From: Runella sp. CRIBMP
GTDB lineage: Bacteria; Bacteroidota; Bacteroidia; Cytophagales; Spirosomataceae
Direction: 5' to 3'
Assembly: GCF_009905605.1 (NCBI RefSeq)
Contig: NZ_JAAAKZ010000017.1
Coordinates: 1 to 64,000, forward strand
Length of the DNA stretch: 64,000 nt
The notes below the pieces were generated by a model that did not search any database, was not told the DNA's origin, and saw only the letters and a list, made by a program, of their open reading frames with translations. The translations under genes and the position numbers were made by a program. Position 1 is the first letter of the stretch, and every line of letters begins with the position of its first letter. Of the stretch, positions 18,541 to 27,134 are shown piece after piece.

Positions 18541-19854
18541 ATGAAACGGTTTATACAGACCTTAAAAAATATCTTTTCAATTGAAGAGTTAAAGAATAGA
18601 ATTCTTTATACTCTCCTTTTGATTGCGGTTTATCGTCTTGGTTACTACATTGTTCTACCTGGAGTAGATAGTAGCAAACTTAATATCGATACATCAGGCT
18701 TATTAGGCTTGTTAGATACATTTTTGGGAGGCGCTTTCAGTAAGGCTTCAATCTTTGCTCTGGGTATCATGCCCTATATTTCTGCTTCTATTGCCATTCA
18801 ATTGTTAACAATGGCACTTCCGTATTTCCAAAAAATGCAGAAGGAAGGAGAATCTGGACGCAAGAAATTGAATCAGATTACGCGAGTATTAACCATTTTT
18901 GTTACAATTGCTCAGTCGGTAAGTTATTTGCAGACTACAATACCAACGGATGCACTTTTAATTACTCGAGCAGCTTTTACGATATCATCCGTTTTTATTT
19001 TAACAGCTGGTACAATTTTTTGTATGTGGTTAGGGGAGAGAATCACCGACCGCGGAATTGGAAATGGTACATCAATGCTGATCATGATTGGTATTGTATC
19101 TCGTTTTCCAAGAGCTATTTATCAGGAAGCTGTTTCAAGAGGTACAGGAGAAGCGTTAATTTTTGTTCTTGAAATTGTAGCACTCTTCTTAGTCGTAATG
19201 TTTGCAGTAGCTTTAACACAGGCAGTACGAAGAGTGCCTATTCAATATGCAAAGCAAGTAGTTGGGAATAAAGTGATGGGTGGTCAAAGACAGTATCTGC
19301 CACTTAAACTCAATACCTCTGGTGTGATGCCAATTATCTTTGCTCAGGCTTTAATGTTTATACCGTCATTGGTTGCAGGGTTATTTGCCGAAAAAAGTGA
19401 TTTCGCTAGCTCAATAGCTACTACTTTCAATGATTACACAACTTGGCAATACAACGGTCTTTTTGCAACCCTGATTATTGTATTTACTTTTTTCTACACT
19501 GCCATTGCAATTAGTCCTCAGCAAATTGCTGACGATATGAAAAGAGGAGGAGGGTTTATCCCAGGAGTTAAACCAGGGCTTTCCACTTCTGACTTTATTG
19601 CCACGGTATTAGATCGTATTACTTTACCTGGAGGTATACTTCTTGCGGTGGTTGCTATTCTGCCATCATTGGCAAGTATGACTGGAATGACGAGAGAATT
19701 TGCACAGTTTTTTGGAGGTACATCATTGCTGATTTTGGTTGGTGTTGTACTTGATACTTTGCAACAAGTAGAAAGTTACCTCCTCATGAAACGCTATGAA
19801 GGTTTAATGAAGTCTGGCCGAGTAAAAGGCCGTACTGAAACGGTAGCGGTATAA
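18541..19854 (+). CDS. secY: protein translocase subunit SecY
   Basis: The 437-residue channel of the Sec translocon, with ten membrane helices. Signatures are LGIMPYISASIAIQLL (helix 2 region), GNGTSMLIMIGIVSRFP (~170), the cytoplasmic loop VPIQYAKQ (~231-238) and a C-terminal MKRYEGLMKSGRVKGR. The 60-base gap after rplO holds a TAACTTTA resembling a weak -7 element. Its stop overlaps the map start (TAATG). Confidence 0.97.
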   Translation: MKRFIQTLKNIFSIEELKNRILYTLLLIAVYRLGYYIVLPGVDSSKLNIDTSGLLGLLDTFLGGAFSKASIFALGIMPYISASIAIQLLTMALPYFQKMQKEGESGRKKLNQITRVLTIFVTIAQSVSYLQTTIPTDALLITRAAFTISSVFILTAGTIFCMWLGERITDRGIGNGTSMLIMIGIVSRFPRAIYQEAVSRGTGEALIFVLEIVALFLVVMFAVALTQAVRRVPIQYAKQVVGNKVMGGQRQYLPLKLNTSGVMPIIFAQALMFIPSLVAGLFAEKSDFASSIATTFNDYTTWQYNGLFATLIIVFTFFYTAIAISPQQIADDMKRGGGFIPGVKPGLSTSDFIATVLDRITLPGGILLAVVAILPSLASMTGMTREFAQFFGGTSLLILVGVVLDTLQQVESYLLMKRYEGLMKSGRVKGRTETVAV

Positions 19855-20657
19855 TGACAAAAATGATTTTTCTTAAATCAGAAGAAGAAGTTTTACTGAT
19901 TAAAGAAAGTGCTCAAGTTTTGGGAAAAGCCCATGCCGAAGTGGCAAAATGGATAAAGCCTGGTATTACCACTAAGCAATTAGATAAAGTCGCTGAAGAG
20001 TTTATAAAAGACCATAAAGGTCAGCCTTCTTTCAAAGGGTATAATGGTTTTCCAGCATCACTCTGTATCTCACTAAATGATATTGTGGTACATGGTTTTC
20101 CAAGCCAATATCAATTGCGAGAAGGAGATGTAATCTCTATAGATTGTGGAGTTAAGTTAAATGGATTTCATAGTGACAGTGCATATACCTACCCAGTAGG
20201 AAATATAAGTTATGAAGTTATGAACCTTCTAAAGCGCACTAAACAGTCACTGTATTTAGGGATTGAGCAGGCAGTAGAAGGTAAAAGAGTAGGTGACATT
20301 GGCTATGTAATTCAATCATACGTTGAAAAATTTGGCTACGGTGTTGTTCGAGAGTTGGTTGGTCATGGTGTAGGCCGTAATTTACATGAAAGTCCTGAAG
20401 TACCAAATTATGGGAAACGAGGACAAGGACCTAAGTTACGGGAAGGAATTGTGATTGCGATTGAACCAATGATTACGTTAGGAAAAAGATCCGTTGTTCA
20501 GGAAAAAGACGGTTGGACTATCCGGACCACAGACCGAAAACCTGCTGCACATTTTGAGCACACTGTGTTGGTTCGTAAAGGCAAAGCAGAAATTTTAACG
20601 ACGTTTAAGTACATAGAAGAAGTAACTGAGAATACGACGTTAATGGTAAGCATCTAA
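19854..20657 (+). CDS. map: methionine aminopeptidase, type I
   Basis: Removes the initiator methionine from nascent proteins. The dinuclear metal ligands are visible: D in [13 protein letters not shown] in [13 protein letters not shown] in [13 protein letters not shown] in [10 protein letters not shown] and E in AHFEHTVLV. At 267 residues the length is typical. It starts inside the secY stop codon, so the two are probably translationally coupled. Confidence 0.95.
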   Translation: MTKMIFLKSEEEVLLIKESAQVLGKAHAEVAKWIKPGITTKQLDKVAEEFIKDHKGQPSFKGYNGFPASLCISLNDIVVHGFPSQYQLREGDVISIDCGVKLNGFHSDSAYTYPVGNISYEVMNLLKRTKQSLYLGIEQAVEGKRVGDIGYVIQSYVEKFGYGVVRELVGHGVGRNLHESPEVPNYGKRGQGPKLREGIVIAIEPMITLGKRSVVQEKDGWTIRTTDRKPAAHFEHTVLVRKGKAEILTTFKYIEEVTENTTLMVSI

Positions 20658-20679
20658 TTCACTTACCGAAAAGCAGTAT

Positions 20680-20898
20680 ATGGCAAAACAAGGACTCATC
20701 GAAGTTGACGGAATTATAGTAGAAGCGCTCTCTAACGCTATGTTTCGAGTACAGCTGGAGAATAAACATGAGGTAATTGCTCATATCTCTGGTAAAATGC
20801 GAATGAACTACATTAAAATTTTGCAGGGTGACAGAGTTAAACTCGAAATGTCGCCTTACGACTTGTCAAAGGCTCGGATTATTTACCGATATAAATAG
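20680..20898 (+). CDS. infA: translation initiation factor IF-1
   Basis: A 72-residue OB-fold factor occupying the 30S A site during initiation: [20 protein letters not shown], then [20 protein letters not shown] and [15 protein letters not shown]. Full length. Confidence 0.97.
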   Translation: MAKQGLIEVDGIIVEALSNAMFRVQLENKHEVIAHISGKMRMNYIKILQGDRVKLEMSPYDLSKARIIYRYK

Positions 20899-20907
20899 TA
20901 GTAACTT

Positions 20908-21003
20908 GATTGTAGATTGTAGGTTAAAATAGGATAAAGGAGTTTAGTAGAATGAATTCCCGTCATGAGAGGCCGAAATCTTAAATCCAAAATCACATAC
21001 AAC
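20908..21003 (+). repeat. heptad-periodic repeat before rpmJ
   Basis: Left arm: GATTGTA, GATTGTA, GGTTAAA (20908-20928). Right arm: AAATCTT, AAATCCA, AAATCAC, ATACAAC (20976-21003), ending one base before the ATG. The arms are loosely inverted copies of each other. Confidence 0.5.
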
Positions 21004-21004
21004 A

Positions 21005-21121
21005 ATGAAAGTAAAAGCGTCTATTAAAAAGCGCAGTGCTGATTGTAAAGTTATTCGCCGAAAAGGTAAACTTTACGTTATCAATAAGAAAAATCCCAAG
21101 TACAAACAAAGACAAGGATAA
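21005..21121 (+). CDS. rpmJ: 50S ribosomal protein L36, zinc-free form
   Basis: A 38-residue protein in the standard infA-rpmJ-rpsM position: [20 protein letters not shown], then [16 protein letters not shown]. Only one cysteine (C14) remains and no histidine follows, so the zinc knuckle of the classical form is lost (C- paralog). It ends 9 bases before rpsM. Confidence 0.95.
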   Translation: MKVKASIKKRSADCKVIRRKGKLYVINKKNPKYKQRQG

Positions 21122-21130
21122 TTATAAGAT

Positions 21131-21508
21131 ATGGCACGTATTGCAGGTGTTGACATTCCAGACAAAAAACGCGGAGAAATCTCGTTGACTTACATCTACG
21201 GGATAGGCCGTAGCTCTGCTCGTAAAATTTTGGAGAAAGCTGGAATCAATTTTGACAAAAAAGTATCTGAATGGTCTGACGAAGAGTCCAATGCTGTTCG
21301 TGGAATCATTAACGGTGAATTTAATACCGAAGGTGCACTTCGTTCAGAAGTACAGCTAAGTATCAAACGGTTGATGGATATCGGTTGTTATCGTGGCTTG
21401 CGTCACCGTAAAGGATTACCTGTACGTGGCCAAAGAACAAAAAATAATAGCCGTACTCGTAAAGGTAAGCGTAAGACTGTAGCCAACAAGAAAAAAGCTA
21501 CTAAGTAG
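21131..21508 (+). CDS. rpsM: 30S ribosomal protein S13
   Basis: A 125-residue head protein contacting P-site tRNA and L5. It opens [19 protein letters not shown] and has [19 protein letters not shown] in the basic C-terminus. Normal length. Confidence 0.97.
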   Translation: MARIAGVDIPDKKRGEISLTYIYGIGRSSARKILEKAGINFDKKVSEWSDEESNAVRGIINGEFNTEGALRSEVQLSIKRLMDIGCYRGLRHRKGLPVRGQRTKNNSRTRKGKRKTVANKKKATK

Positions 21509-21516
21509 TAAGTAAA

Positions 21517-21609
21517 GTTATCCGTTATCTGTTTGTTAATGTGTGAACATCTGTAACAGATAACCATTAACAAACGGCTTTCCGAAGCGATAACAACTAA
21601 CGATTAACA
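21517..21609 (+). repeat. heptad-periodic inverted repeat with two alternative folds, before rpsK
   Basis: GTTTGTTAATG (21531-21541) pairs perfectly with CATTAACAAAC (21565-21575). GTTATCTGTT (21524-21533) pairs perfectly with AACAGATAAC (21555-21564). The first pairs share 21531-21533, so the two helices compete in part. Units are 7 bases: GTTATCC, GTTATCT, GTTTGTT; AACAGAT, AACCATT, AACAAAC; GATAACA, ACTAACG, ATTAACA. Confidence 0.55.
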
Positions 21610-21619
21610 TTACAAAAAA

Positions 21620-22015
21620 ATGGCTCAAAATAAGCGTAAAGATAAAGCTAAAAAGCGCGTTGTACAGGTGGAGCAGGTGGGTCAAGTTCACATTAGAGCT
21701 TCATTTAACAACATCATTATTTCGGTTACCAACATGTCTGGACAAGTGATTTCTTGGGCATCAGCTGGTAAAATGGGGTTCAAAGGCTCTAAGAAAAACA
21801 CTCCTTATGCCGCTCAAACTGCCGCTCAAAGCTGTGCTCAAGTTGCCTACGACCTTGGCATGCGTAAAGCAGAAGTCTTTGTAAAAGGCCCGGGTTCAGG
21901 TCGTGAATCAGCCATCCGTACCGTACAGAATGTCGGTATTGAGGTTACTACGATCAAAGATATTACTCCGCTGCCACACAATGGTTGCCGTCCCCCCAAA
22001 CGTAGAAGAGTTTAA
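21620..22015 (+). CDS. rpsK: 30S ribosomal protein S11
   Basis: A 131-residue platform protein: [38 protein letters not shown] motif and a C-terminal [18 protein letters not shown]. Normal length. Confidence 0.97.
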   Translation: MAQNKRKDKAKKRVVQVEQVGQVHIRASFNNIIISVTNMSGQVISWASAGKMGFKGSKKNTPYAAQTAAQSCAQVAYDLGMRKAEVFVKGPGSGRESAIRTVQNVGIEVTTIKDITPLPHNGCRPPKRRRV

Positions 22016-22034
22016 TTTTTAAGTTTTTATAAGG

Positions 22035-22087
22035 CCGTAAGGACAATCCGCAATTTGGACACTGGGGTTGCAGGATTGTTCCTACGG
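22035..22087 (+). promoter_or_regulatory. long hairpin between rpsK and rpsD
   Basis: CCGTAAGGACAATCC (22035-22049) pairs with GGATTGTTCCTACGG (22073-22087), 13 of 15. GCAA/TTGC extends the stem around a 14-base loop after one bulged A. No T-run follows, so it is not a simple terminator. It lies 32 bases before rpsD, whose product S4 is the alpha-operon autoregulator in E. coli. It could be an S4 site or an RNase III processing stem. Confidence 0.6.
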
Positions 22088-22118
22088 TAATTTTTGTGTT
22101 TAAATAAATCAAATTCAA

Positions 22119-22730
22119 ATGGCACGTTATACAGGTCCAAAGTCCAAAATTTCGCGTCGTTTTGGTGAGCCCATCATGGGTCCCAGCAAGGCGCTGAATA
22201 AGAAAAACTATCCTCCCGGCCAACATGGTCGCGGACGTCGCAGCAAGAAGTCTGAATATGCACTTCAATTGCAAGAAAAACAAAAGGTAAAATATACCTA
22301 CGGAATATTGGAACGCCAATTCCGTAATTTATTTCACCGTGCAGCTGTTCGTGAAGGTATTACTGGGGTAAACCTTTTAAAACTTTGCGAAGCCCGTCTT
22401 GATAACACCGTTTATCGTTTAGGGATTGCGCCTACTCGCCGTGCGGCTCGTCAATTAGTAAGCCACAAGCACATTACAATTGACGGAGAAGTAGTGAATG
22501 TTCCATCATTCTCATTGCGTCCTGGGCAAATCGTTGGTGTTCGTGAGAAATCAAAATCTCTTGAAGCAATCACCGAAAGCTTGGCGGCACGTACAGCTAC
22601 TGCAAAACGTTTCAATTGGCTTGAATGGGATAGCAGTTTGTTGGTTGGAAAGTTTGTTCAGTATCCAGAACGTGATCAGATTCCTGAGAACGTGAACGAG
22701 CAAGCAATCGTCGAATTGTACTCTAAATAG
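22119..22730 (+). CDS. rpsD: 30S ribosomal protein S4
   Basis: A 203-residue primary 16S rRNA binder that nucleates the 30S body. It opens [20 protein letters not shown] and has the S4 RNA-binding domain [20 protein letters not shown], then [18 protein letters not shown]. The zinc-binding cysteines of some S4 proteins are absent. A hairpin precedes it and a terminator-like stem follows. Confidence 0.97.
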   Translation: MARYTGPKSKISRRFGEPIMGPSKALNKKNYPPGQHGRGRRSKKSEYALQLQEKQKVKYTYGILERQFRNLFHRAAVREGITGVNLLKLCEARLDNTVYRLGIAPTRRAARQLVSHKHITIDGEVVNVPSFSLRPGQIVGVREKSKSLEAITESLAARTATAKRFNWLEWDSSLLVGKFVQYPERDQIPENVNEQAIVELYSK

Positions 22731-22743
22731 TCTTAAATCATTA

Positions 22744-22789
22744 CAAAACCCATTTGATGTGGTGTTTCCATATCAGGGGTTTTGTTTTT
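22744..22789 (+). terminator. terminator or attenuator between rpsD and rpoA
   Basis: CAAAACCC (22744-22751) pairs with GGGTTTTG (22777-22784). An inner TGATGTGG/CCATATCA stem (one G-T) and a T-run follow the same fold. It should stop part of the transcription ahead of rpoA. A second small hairpin, GCGGT/ACCGC (22816-22830), lies before the rpoA ATG. Confidence 0.7.
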
Positions 22790-22860
22790 GTGTGTTTGGT
22801 AAAACATACTTTTTTGCGGTTAATTACCGCCCTTCGGACTCTAAAAAAACTGCTAATCCT

Positions 22861-23850
22861 ATGTCTATTTTAGCATTCCAAATGCCCGACAAAGTCGTAA
22901 TGGAAAAAGCCGACGACTTTCACGGGTTGTTTGAGTTCAAGCCACTGGAGAAAGGTTTCGGTGTAACCATCGGTAATGCGTTGCGTCGTATCCTACTTTC
23001 GTCGTTGGAAGGCTATGCCATCACCAGCGTCAGATTTCCCAGTGTGCTCCACGAATTCTCTTCGATTGAAGGAGTTGTGGAAGATGTTACCGAAATCGTG
23101 CTGAACCTCAAAATGGTTCGCTTTAAAAAGGTTTCGGAAATGGTTGATAACAAAATCACAGTAAGCGTTAAAAATCAATCGGTAGTGACTGCTGGCGACA
23201 TCGCCAAGTTTACGTCATCGTTCCAGGTTTTAAACCCTGATTTAGTTATTTGCCATATTGACGACCAGATGACATTTGAGATGGAAATCTTGATTGAAAA
23301 AGGTCGTGGTTATGTACCAGCTGATGAACCGCGTAATCAGGAGTTGCCAATCGGCCATATCCCTATTGATGCGATTTACACACCTATCAAAAATGTTAAG
23401 TACAGCGTTGAAAACACGCGCGTTGAGCAGAAAACTGACTACGAAAAATTGTTAATTGAAGTGACAACTGATGGGTCAATTCACCCAGAAGAAGCACTGA
23501 AAGGCGCAGCTTACATTTTGATTCAGCACTTTATGTTGTTCTCAGATCAAACTATGACGTTTGAGACTCAGAAAAACGACGAAGTAAGCGAGGTTGATGA
23601 AGAAATGTTGCGTATGCGTAAACTTCTGAAAACGCCTCTTGCTGACCTTGATTTGTCAGTTAGAGCTTACAACTGTCTCAAATCAGCTGATATCAAGACC
23701 TTGGGTGACCTTGTGAAACTTGAAGTAGCTGATATGATGAAGTTCCGTAATTTCGGTAAAAAATCACTTACAGAATTGGAACAACTTGTCGCTGAGAAAA
23801 ATCTGACATTCGGTATGGACGTTGTGAAGTACCGCTTGGATGAGGACTAA
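22861..23850 (+). CDS. rpoA: DNA-directed RNA polymerase subunit alpha
   Basis: A 329-residue subunit that nucleates polymerase assembly and contacts activators and UP elements. The N-terminal domain has [20 protein letters not shown] and [15 protein letters not shown]. The C-terminal domain (~250-320) has [20 protein letters not shown] and [14 protein letters not shown] frame extension reaching back to 22759 crosses the terminator hairpin and has no alpha-like sequence, so the ATG at 22861 ([12 protein letters not shown]) was chosen. Confidence 0.96.
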   Translation: MSILAFQMPDKVVMEKADDFHGLFEFKPLEKGFGVTIGNALRRILLSSLEGYAITSVRFPSVLHEFSSIEGVVEDVTEIVLNLKMVRFKKVSEMVDNKITVSVKNQSVVTAGDIAKFTSSFQVLNPDLVICHIDDQMTFEMEILIEKGRGYVPADEPRNQELPIGHIPIDAIYTPIKNVKYSVENTRVEQKTDYEKLLIEVTTDGSIHPEEALKGAAYILIQHFMLFSDQTMTFETQKNDEVSEVDEEMLRMRKLLKTPLADLDLSVRAYNCLKSADIKTLGDLVKLEVADMMKFRNFGKKSLTELEQLVAEKNLTFGMDVVKYRLDED

Positions 23851-23857
23851 GTAATTA

Positions 23858-23908
23858 TTGGGCTTCGAAAGCTGATTTAGCAATAAATCACCGCCTTTCG
23901 AAGCCCAA
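23858..23908 (+). promoter_or_regulatory. two-tier hairpin between rpoA and rplQ
   Basis: A perfect 14-bp stem (23858-23871 with 23895-23908) encloses a second perfect 6-bp stem GATTTA/TAAATC with a GCAA tetraloop (23874-23889). No T-run follows. A processing site or a partial attenuator is plausible; read from the minus strand it also lacks a U-run. Confidence 0.6.
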
Positions 23909-23987
23909 ACTTTAAGTAAATTGTTTCACCGGTTAGTATTCTGAAGCGCGTGAACCGCCGCTCGAAGCTAATCACAAACTCAAACCA

Positions 23988-24755
23988 ATGAGACACGGTA
24001 AGAAAGACAATCATTTAGGACGTACCTCCTCACACCGCAGCGCTTTGTTGCGTAACATGGCGGCGTCTTTGATTTTACACAAACGCATTCAGACAACATT
24101 GGCAAAAGCAAAAGAACTGAAAAAGTACATTGAGCCAATTTTGACCCGTGCAAAAGAAGATAATACGCACAACCGTCGTATTGTGTTCTCTTACATTCCT
24201 GAGAAGGATGTAGTGAAAGAACTTTTCAGTACTGTAGCTGACAAAATCGCTGACCGTCCGGGTGGTTACACTCGTATTATCAAACTGGGTACCCGTCAAG
24301 GTGATGCCGCTGAAGTTTGTTTGATGGAATTGGTTGATTTCAACGAAACATTATTGACTGCTGCCGAAGAAAAAGCAACAAAAACACGTCGTAGCCGCCG
24401 CGGTGGTAAGAAAAGTGCTGATGCTGAGACCTCGGCCGTAGAAGTGAAAGAAGTAAAAGCAACTCCAGTTATTGAAGAAGCTCCAGTAGCAGAAGCTGAA
24501 ACTTCAAGCGCTGATGATTTGGAAGTTGTAGAGGGAATTGGACCGAAAATCGCCGAAGCTCTTGCAGATGCAGGTGTAACGACTTTTGCTCAATTGGCAG
24601 ACATGACTCCTGAAGCAATTCAGGAAATTGTATCGGCAGCTGGCATCGGTTCAAAAAGCCCCGCAACATGGCCTCAGCAAGCTGCCCTTGCACGTGATGG
24701 CAAATTTGATGAATTGAAAGCTTGGCAAGATGAATTGAACGGTGGCCAAGAATAA
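23988..24755 (+). CDS. rplQ: 50S ribosomal protein L17 fused to a helix-hairpin-helix domain
   Basis: Residues 1-~120 are a normal L17, opening [20 protein letters not shown], with [21 protein letters not shown] basic patch ([10 protein letters not shown]) and an Ala/Glu/Val-rich linker (~130-175) lead to a C-terminal domain (~178-222) reading [17 protein letters not shown] and then [17 protein letters not shown], a helix-hairpin-helix. L17 is normally ~115-130 residues. The extra domain could bind RNA or DNA. Similar extensions occur in some Bacteroidota ribosomal proteins, but the function is unknown. Last gene of the supercluster. Confidence 0.93.
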   Translation: MRHGKKDNHLGRTSSHRSALLRNMAASLILHKRIQTTLAKAKELKKYIEPILTRAKEDNTHNRRIVFSYIPEKDVVKELFSTVADKIADRPGGYTRIIKLGTRQGDAAEVCLMELVDFNETLLTAAEEKATKTRRSRRGGKKSADAETSAVEVKEVKATPVIEEAPVAEAETSSADDLEVVEGIGPKIAEALADAGVTTFAQLADMTPEAIQEIVSAAGIGSKSPATWPQQAALARDGKFDELKAWQDELNGGQE

Positions 24756-24802
24756 CTTTTCTCATATATACTTTAATAAAATGAAGAAAAGTTAAAATAT
24801 AG

Positions 24803-24836
24803 AAGGGGTTAAACGAAAGTTTAGCCCCTTTTTTTT
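24803..24836 (+). terminator. terminator of the ribosomal supercluster
   Basis: A 12-bp stem AAGGGGTTAAAC / GTTTAGCCCCTT (one G-T) with a GAAA tetraloop and eight Ts. It ends the operon after rplQ. Confidence 0.9.
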
Positions 24837-24844
24837 GAAATTTG
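24837..24844 (+). promoter_or_regulatory. possible -7 element of carA
   Basis: GAAATTTG followed by C, an approximate TAnnTTTG box ~51 bases before the carA ATG. The matching -33 region would lie inside the preceding terminator and has no clear TTTG, so support is weak. Confidence 0.35.
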
Positions 24845-24894
24845 CAAAATCAAATTAAAGTTGGCATGAAGAGGGGGAAAAAATAAGCTCTTTT

Positions 24895-26028
24895 ATGACA
24901 ACCGTAACCATACAATACCAATATAAAATGGGTTCTCAACAACCGGCACTCTTACTTCTTGAAGACGGAACAGCACTGAAAGGTTTAGCTCTCGGTAAAA
25001 TCGGTACCATGGGTGGTGAAATATGTTTCAACACTGGTATGACGGGTTATCAGGAAATCTATACTGATCCATCTTACTATGGTCAAATTGTAGTTAATAC
25101 AAATGCGCACATCGGCAATTATGGTGTACAATTAGAAAGTGAGGAAGAATCCAGCTCAATCAAAATAAGCGGGATGGTCTGTAATTCATTTTCGCAGATT
25201 TATTCTCGGAAAACAGCCGACTTATCGCTTCAATCATACTTCGAAAAAGCCAATATCGTTGGCATAAGCGAAGTGGATACCCGCCAGTTAGTACGTCATG
25301 TGCGACAAAAAGGAGTTATGAATGCGATTATTTCGTCCGAAATACTCGATGAGAAAAAATTAATGGAACACTTGAAAGAGGTTCCGAGCATGGATGGATT
25401 GGAGCTGTCGTCGTTGGTGAGTACGACCGAGCCCTATTTTATGGGCGATGAATCAACGGCTCAGTATCGTATAGCGGTGATGGATTATGGGGTAAAAAAA
25501 AGCATTTTGTTGAATTTAACCCAACGGGGATGTTTTTGTAAAGTGTTTCCTGCTAAAACCTCTTTTGAAGAGGTTATGGCATGGAATCCAGATGGATTTT
25601 TTATCTCAAATGGCCCCGGTGATCCTTCGGCAATGCCTTATGCAGTGAAGACCGTTCAACAGTTTTTGGACACCAATAAACCCCTTTTCGGTATCTGTTT
25701 AGGGCATCAAATTTTGGGTTTAGCCAGTGGAATTTCTACTTTTAAAATGCACCATGGTCACCGGGGGTTAAATCACCCTGTGAAAAACTTCCAAACAGGT
25801 CTGTGTGAAATAACCTCACAAAACCATGGTTTTGCGGTGAGCCCTGATGAAATCGAGGCGCATCCTGATGTAGAAGTAACCCACATCAATCTTAATGACA
25901 AAACCATAGAAGGAATTAAAAGAAAAGATAAGCCAGCATTTTCGGTGCAATATCACCCCGAAGCTTCGCCAGGCCCTCATGATTCACGTTATCTTTTCGA
26001 TGATTTTGTAAAATTGTTTGAAGCATAA
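24895..26028 (+). CDS. carA: carbamoyl-phosphate synthase small subunit
   Basis: The glutaminase subunit supplying ammonia to CarB for carbamoyl phosphate (pyrimidine and arginine synthesis). The N-terminal CPSase domain has GEICFNTGMTGYQEIYTDPS. The class I amidotransferase domain has the nucleophile C268 in GICLGHQILG, and H354/E356 in YHPEASPGPHD. An alternative start at 24928 (MGSQQPALLLLEDG) would give 366 residues; neither start has a clear ribosome-binding site. carB is not in the window, so the two subunits are unlinked. Confidence 0.95.
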   Translation: MTTVTIQYQYKMGSQQPALLLLEDGTALKGLALGKIGTMGGEICFNTGMTGYQEIYTDPSYYGQIVVNTNAHIGNYGVQLESEEESSSIKISGMVCNSFSQIYSRKTADLSLQSYFEKANIVGISEVDTRQLVRHVRQKGVMNAIISSEILDEKKLMEHLKEVPSMDGLELSSLVSTTEPYFMGDESTAQYRIAVMDYGVKKSILLNLTQRGCFCKVFPAKTSFEEVMAWNPDGFFISNGPGDPSAMPYAVKTVQQFLDTNKPLFGICLGHQILGLASGISTFKMHHGHRGLNHPVKNFQTGLCEITSQNHGFAVSPDEIEAHPDVEVTHINLNDKTIEGIKRKDKPAFSVQYHPEASPGPHDSRYLFDDFVKLFEA

Positions 26029-26047
26029 AAAAATATAAATAGTTAAA

Positions 26048-26086
26048 TTCAAAAAGCTTCTTGCCAATGGCAGGAAGCTTTTTGAA
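26048..26086 (+). terminator. terminator after carA
   Basis: TTCAAAAAGCTTC...GAAGCTTTTTGAA with an inner TGCC/GGCA and a short loop; the T-run is within the 3' arm. Nearly perfect stem. Confidence 0.8.
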
Positions 26087-26183
26087 TTTAAAAGGGGCTT
26101 TATAGCCGACTGGCAGTAATTCAGGCTTTGCTTTTGCTTTTGTAGGTGCATTTATGCTTTTAAACCTCTGACTATCTTAACGA

Positions 26184-27122
26184 ATGAAAAGTTACCTGTA
26201 TACGCTATCCATTATAGTGGCTGCAACACTGGCCATGATTTTTCCAGAATACTTCACCCAAGTCGGAGACTTTCAACTAAAAACACTCATTGTGCCTTTG
26301 CTCCAAATCATTATGTTTGGCATGGGTACAACCATGAGTCCTAAAGATTTTGAAGCCGTTGTAAAATCACCAAAAAGTGTAGTTATCGGACTAATTTGTC
26401 AGTTTACGATCATGCCACTCATTGGGTACACCTTAGCGACAAGTTTTAATTTCCCCCCTGAAATTGCCGCGGGCGTAATTCTGATAGGATGTTCACCCAG
26501 TGGCTTGGCCTCTAATGTAATGGCTTATATTGCCAAAGCTAACGTAGCATTGTCGCTTACCATTACTTCATGTGCGACTTTGTTGGCTCCTATTTTGACT
26601 CCATTGTTGATGAAATTATTGGGAGGCGCATTTATTGAAGTTGATTTCTTCAAAATGATGGTTGAAATTCTGAAAATTATCATATTACCCATTGGCGTGG
26701 GATTGATAGTCAATAAAGTGTTTAGAAATCAAGCTGCGTTTTTAAATAAGTACATGCCGCTGGTTTCTATGGCTGGTATTGCTCTGATTATTTGCATCAT
26801 TACGGCAGCAGGGCGCGAAAGTTTACTCAAAGTAGGGGGGGTATTGATTATCTGTACCTTAATCCATAATATAAGTGGCTATTTGTTGGGCTATTGGAGC
26901 GCACGAGTTTTAAAACTTCCCGAGCAGGATTGCCGCACCGTGGCGATTGAGGTAGGATTGCAAAATGGTGGATTAGCATCAGGCATTGCGTTACAAATGG
27001 GAAAAGTAGCTACCGTCGGCCTTGCGCCCGCACTTTTTGGCCCCATTATGAATATCACAGGCTCATTATTGGCGAGTTGGTGGAGTAAAAAGCCCACCAT
27101 TGATTCATCTCAAAATAAATAA
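26184..27122 (+). CDS. bile acid:sodium symporter (BASS) family transporter
   Basis: A 312-residue inner-membrane protein with 9-10 hydrophobic segments. BASS features are QIIMFGMGTTMSPKDFEAV near residue 41, GCSPSGLASNVMAYIAKAN near 103 and EVGLQNGGLASGIAL near 252. The family moves organic anions such as bile acids, keto acids or pantoate with sodium; the substrate here is unknown. An SDR gene follows after 12 bases, and a LysE exporter follows that, so the three look like one operon. Confidence 0.85.
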   Translation: MKSYLYTLSIIVAATLAMIFPEYFTQVGDFQLKTLIVPLLQIIMFGMGTTMSPKDFEAVVKSPKSVVIGLICQFTIMPLIGYTLATSFNFPPEIAAGVILIGCSPSGLASNVMAYIAKANVALSLTITSCATLLAPILTPLLMKLLGGAFIEVDFFKMMVEILKIIILPIGVGLIVNKVFRNQAAFLNKYMPLVSMAGIALIICIITAAGRESLLKVGGVLIICTLIHNISGYLLGYWSARVLKLPEQDCRTVAIEVGLQNGGLASGIALQMGKVATVGLAPALFGPIMNITGSLLASWWSKKPTIDSSQNK

Positions 27123-27134
27123 GTACAACGATTA

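Noticed and set aside
22759-22860. A longer N-terminus for RpoA
   Set aside because: It would be translated through the terminator hairpin and has no alpha-like sequence; the normal start at 22861 fits.
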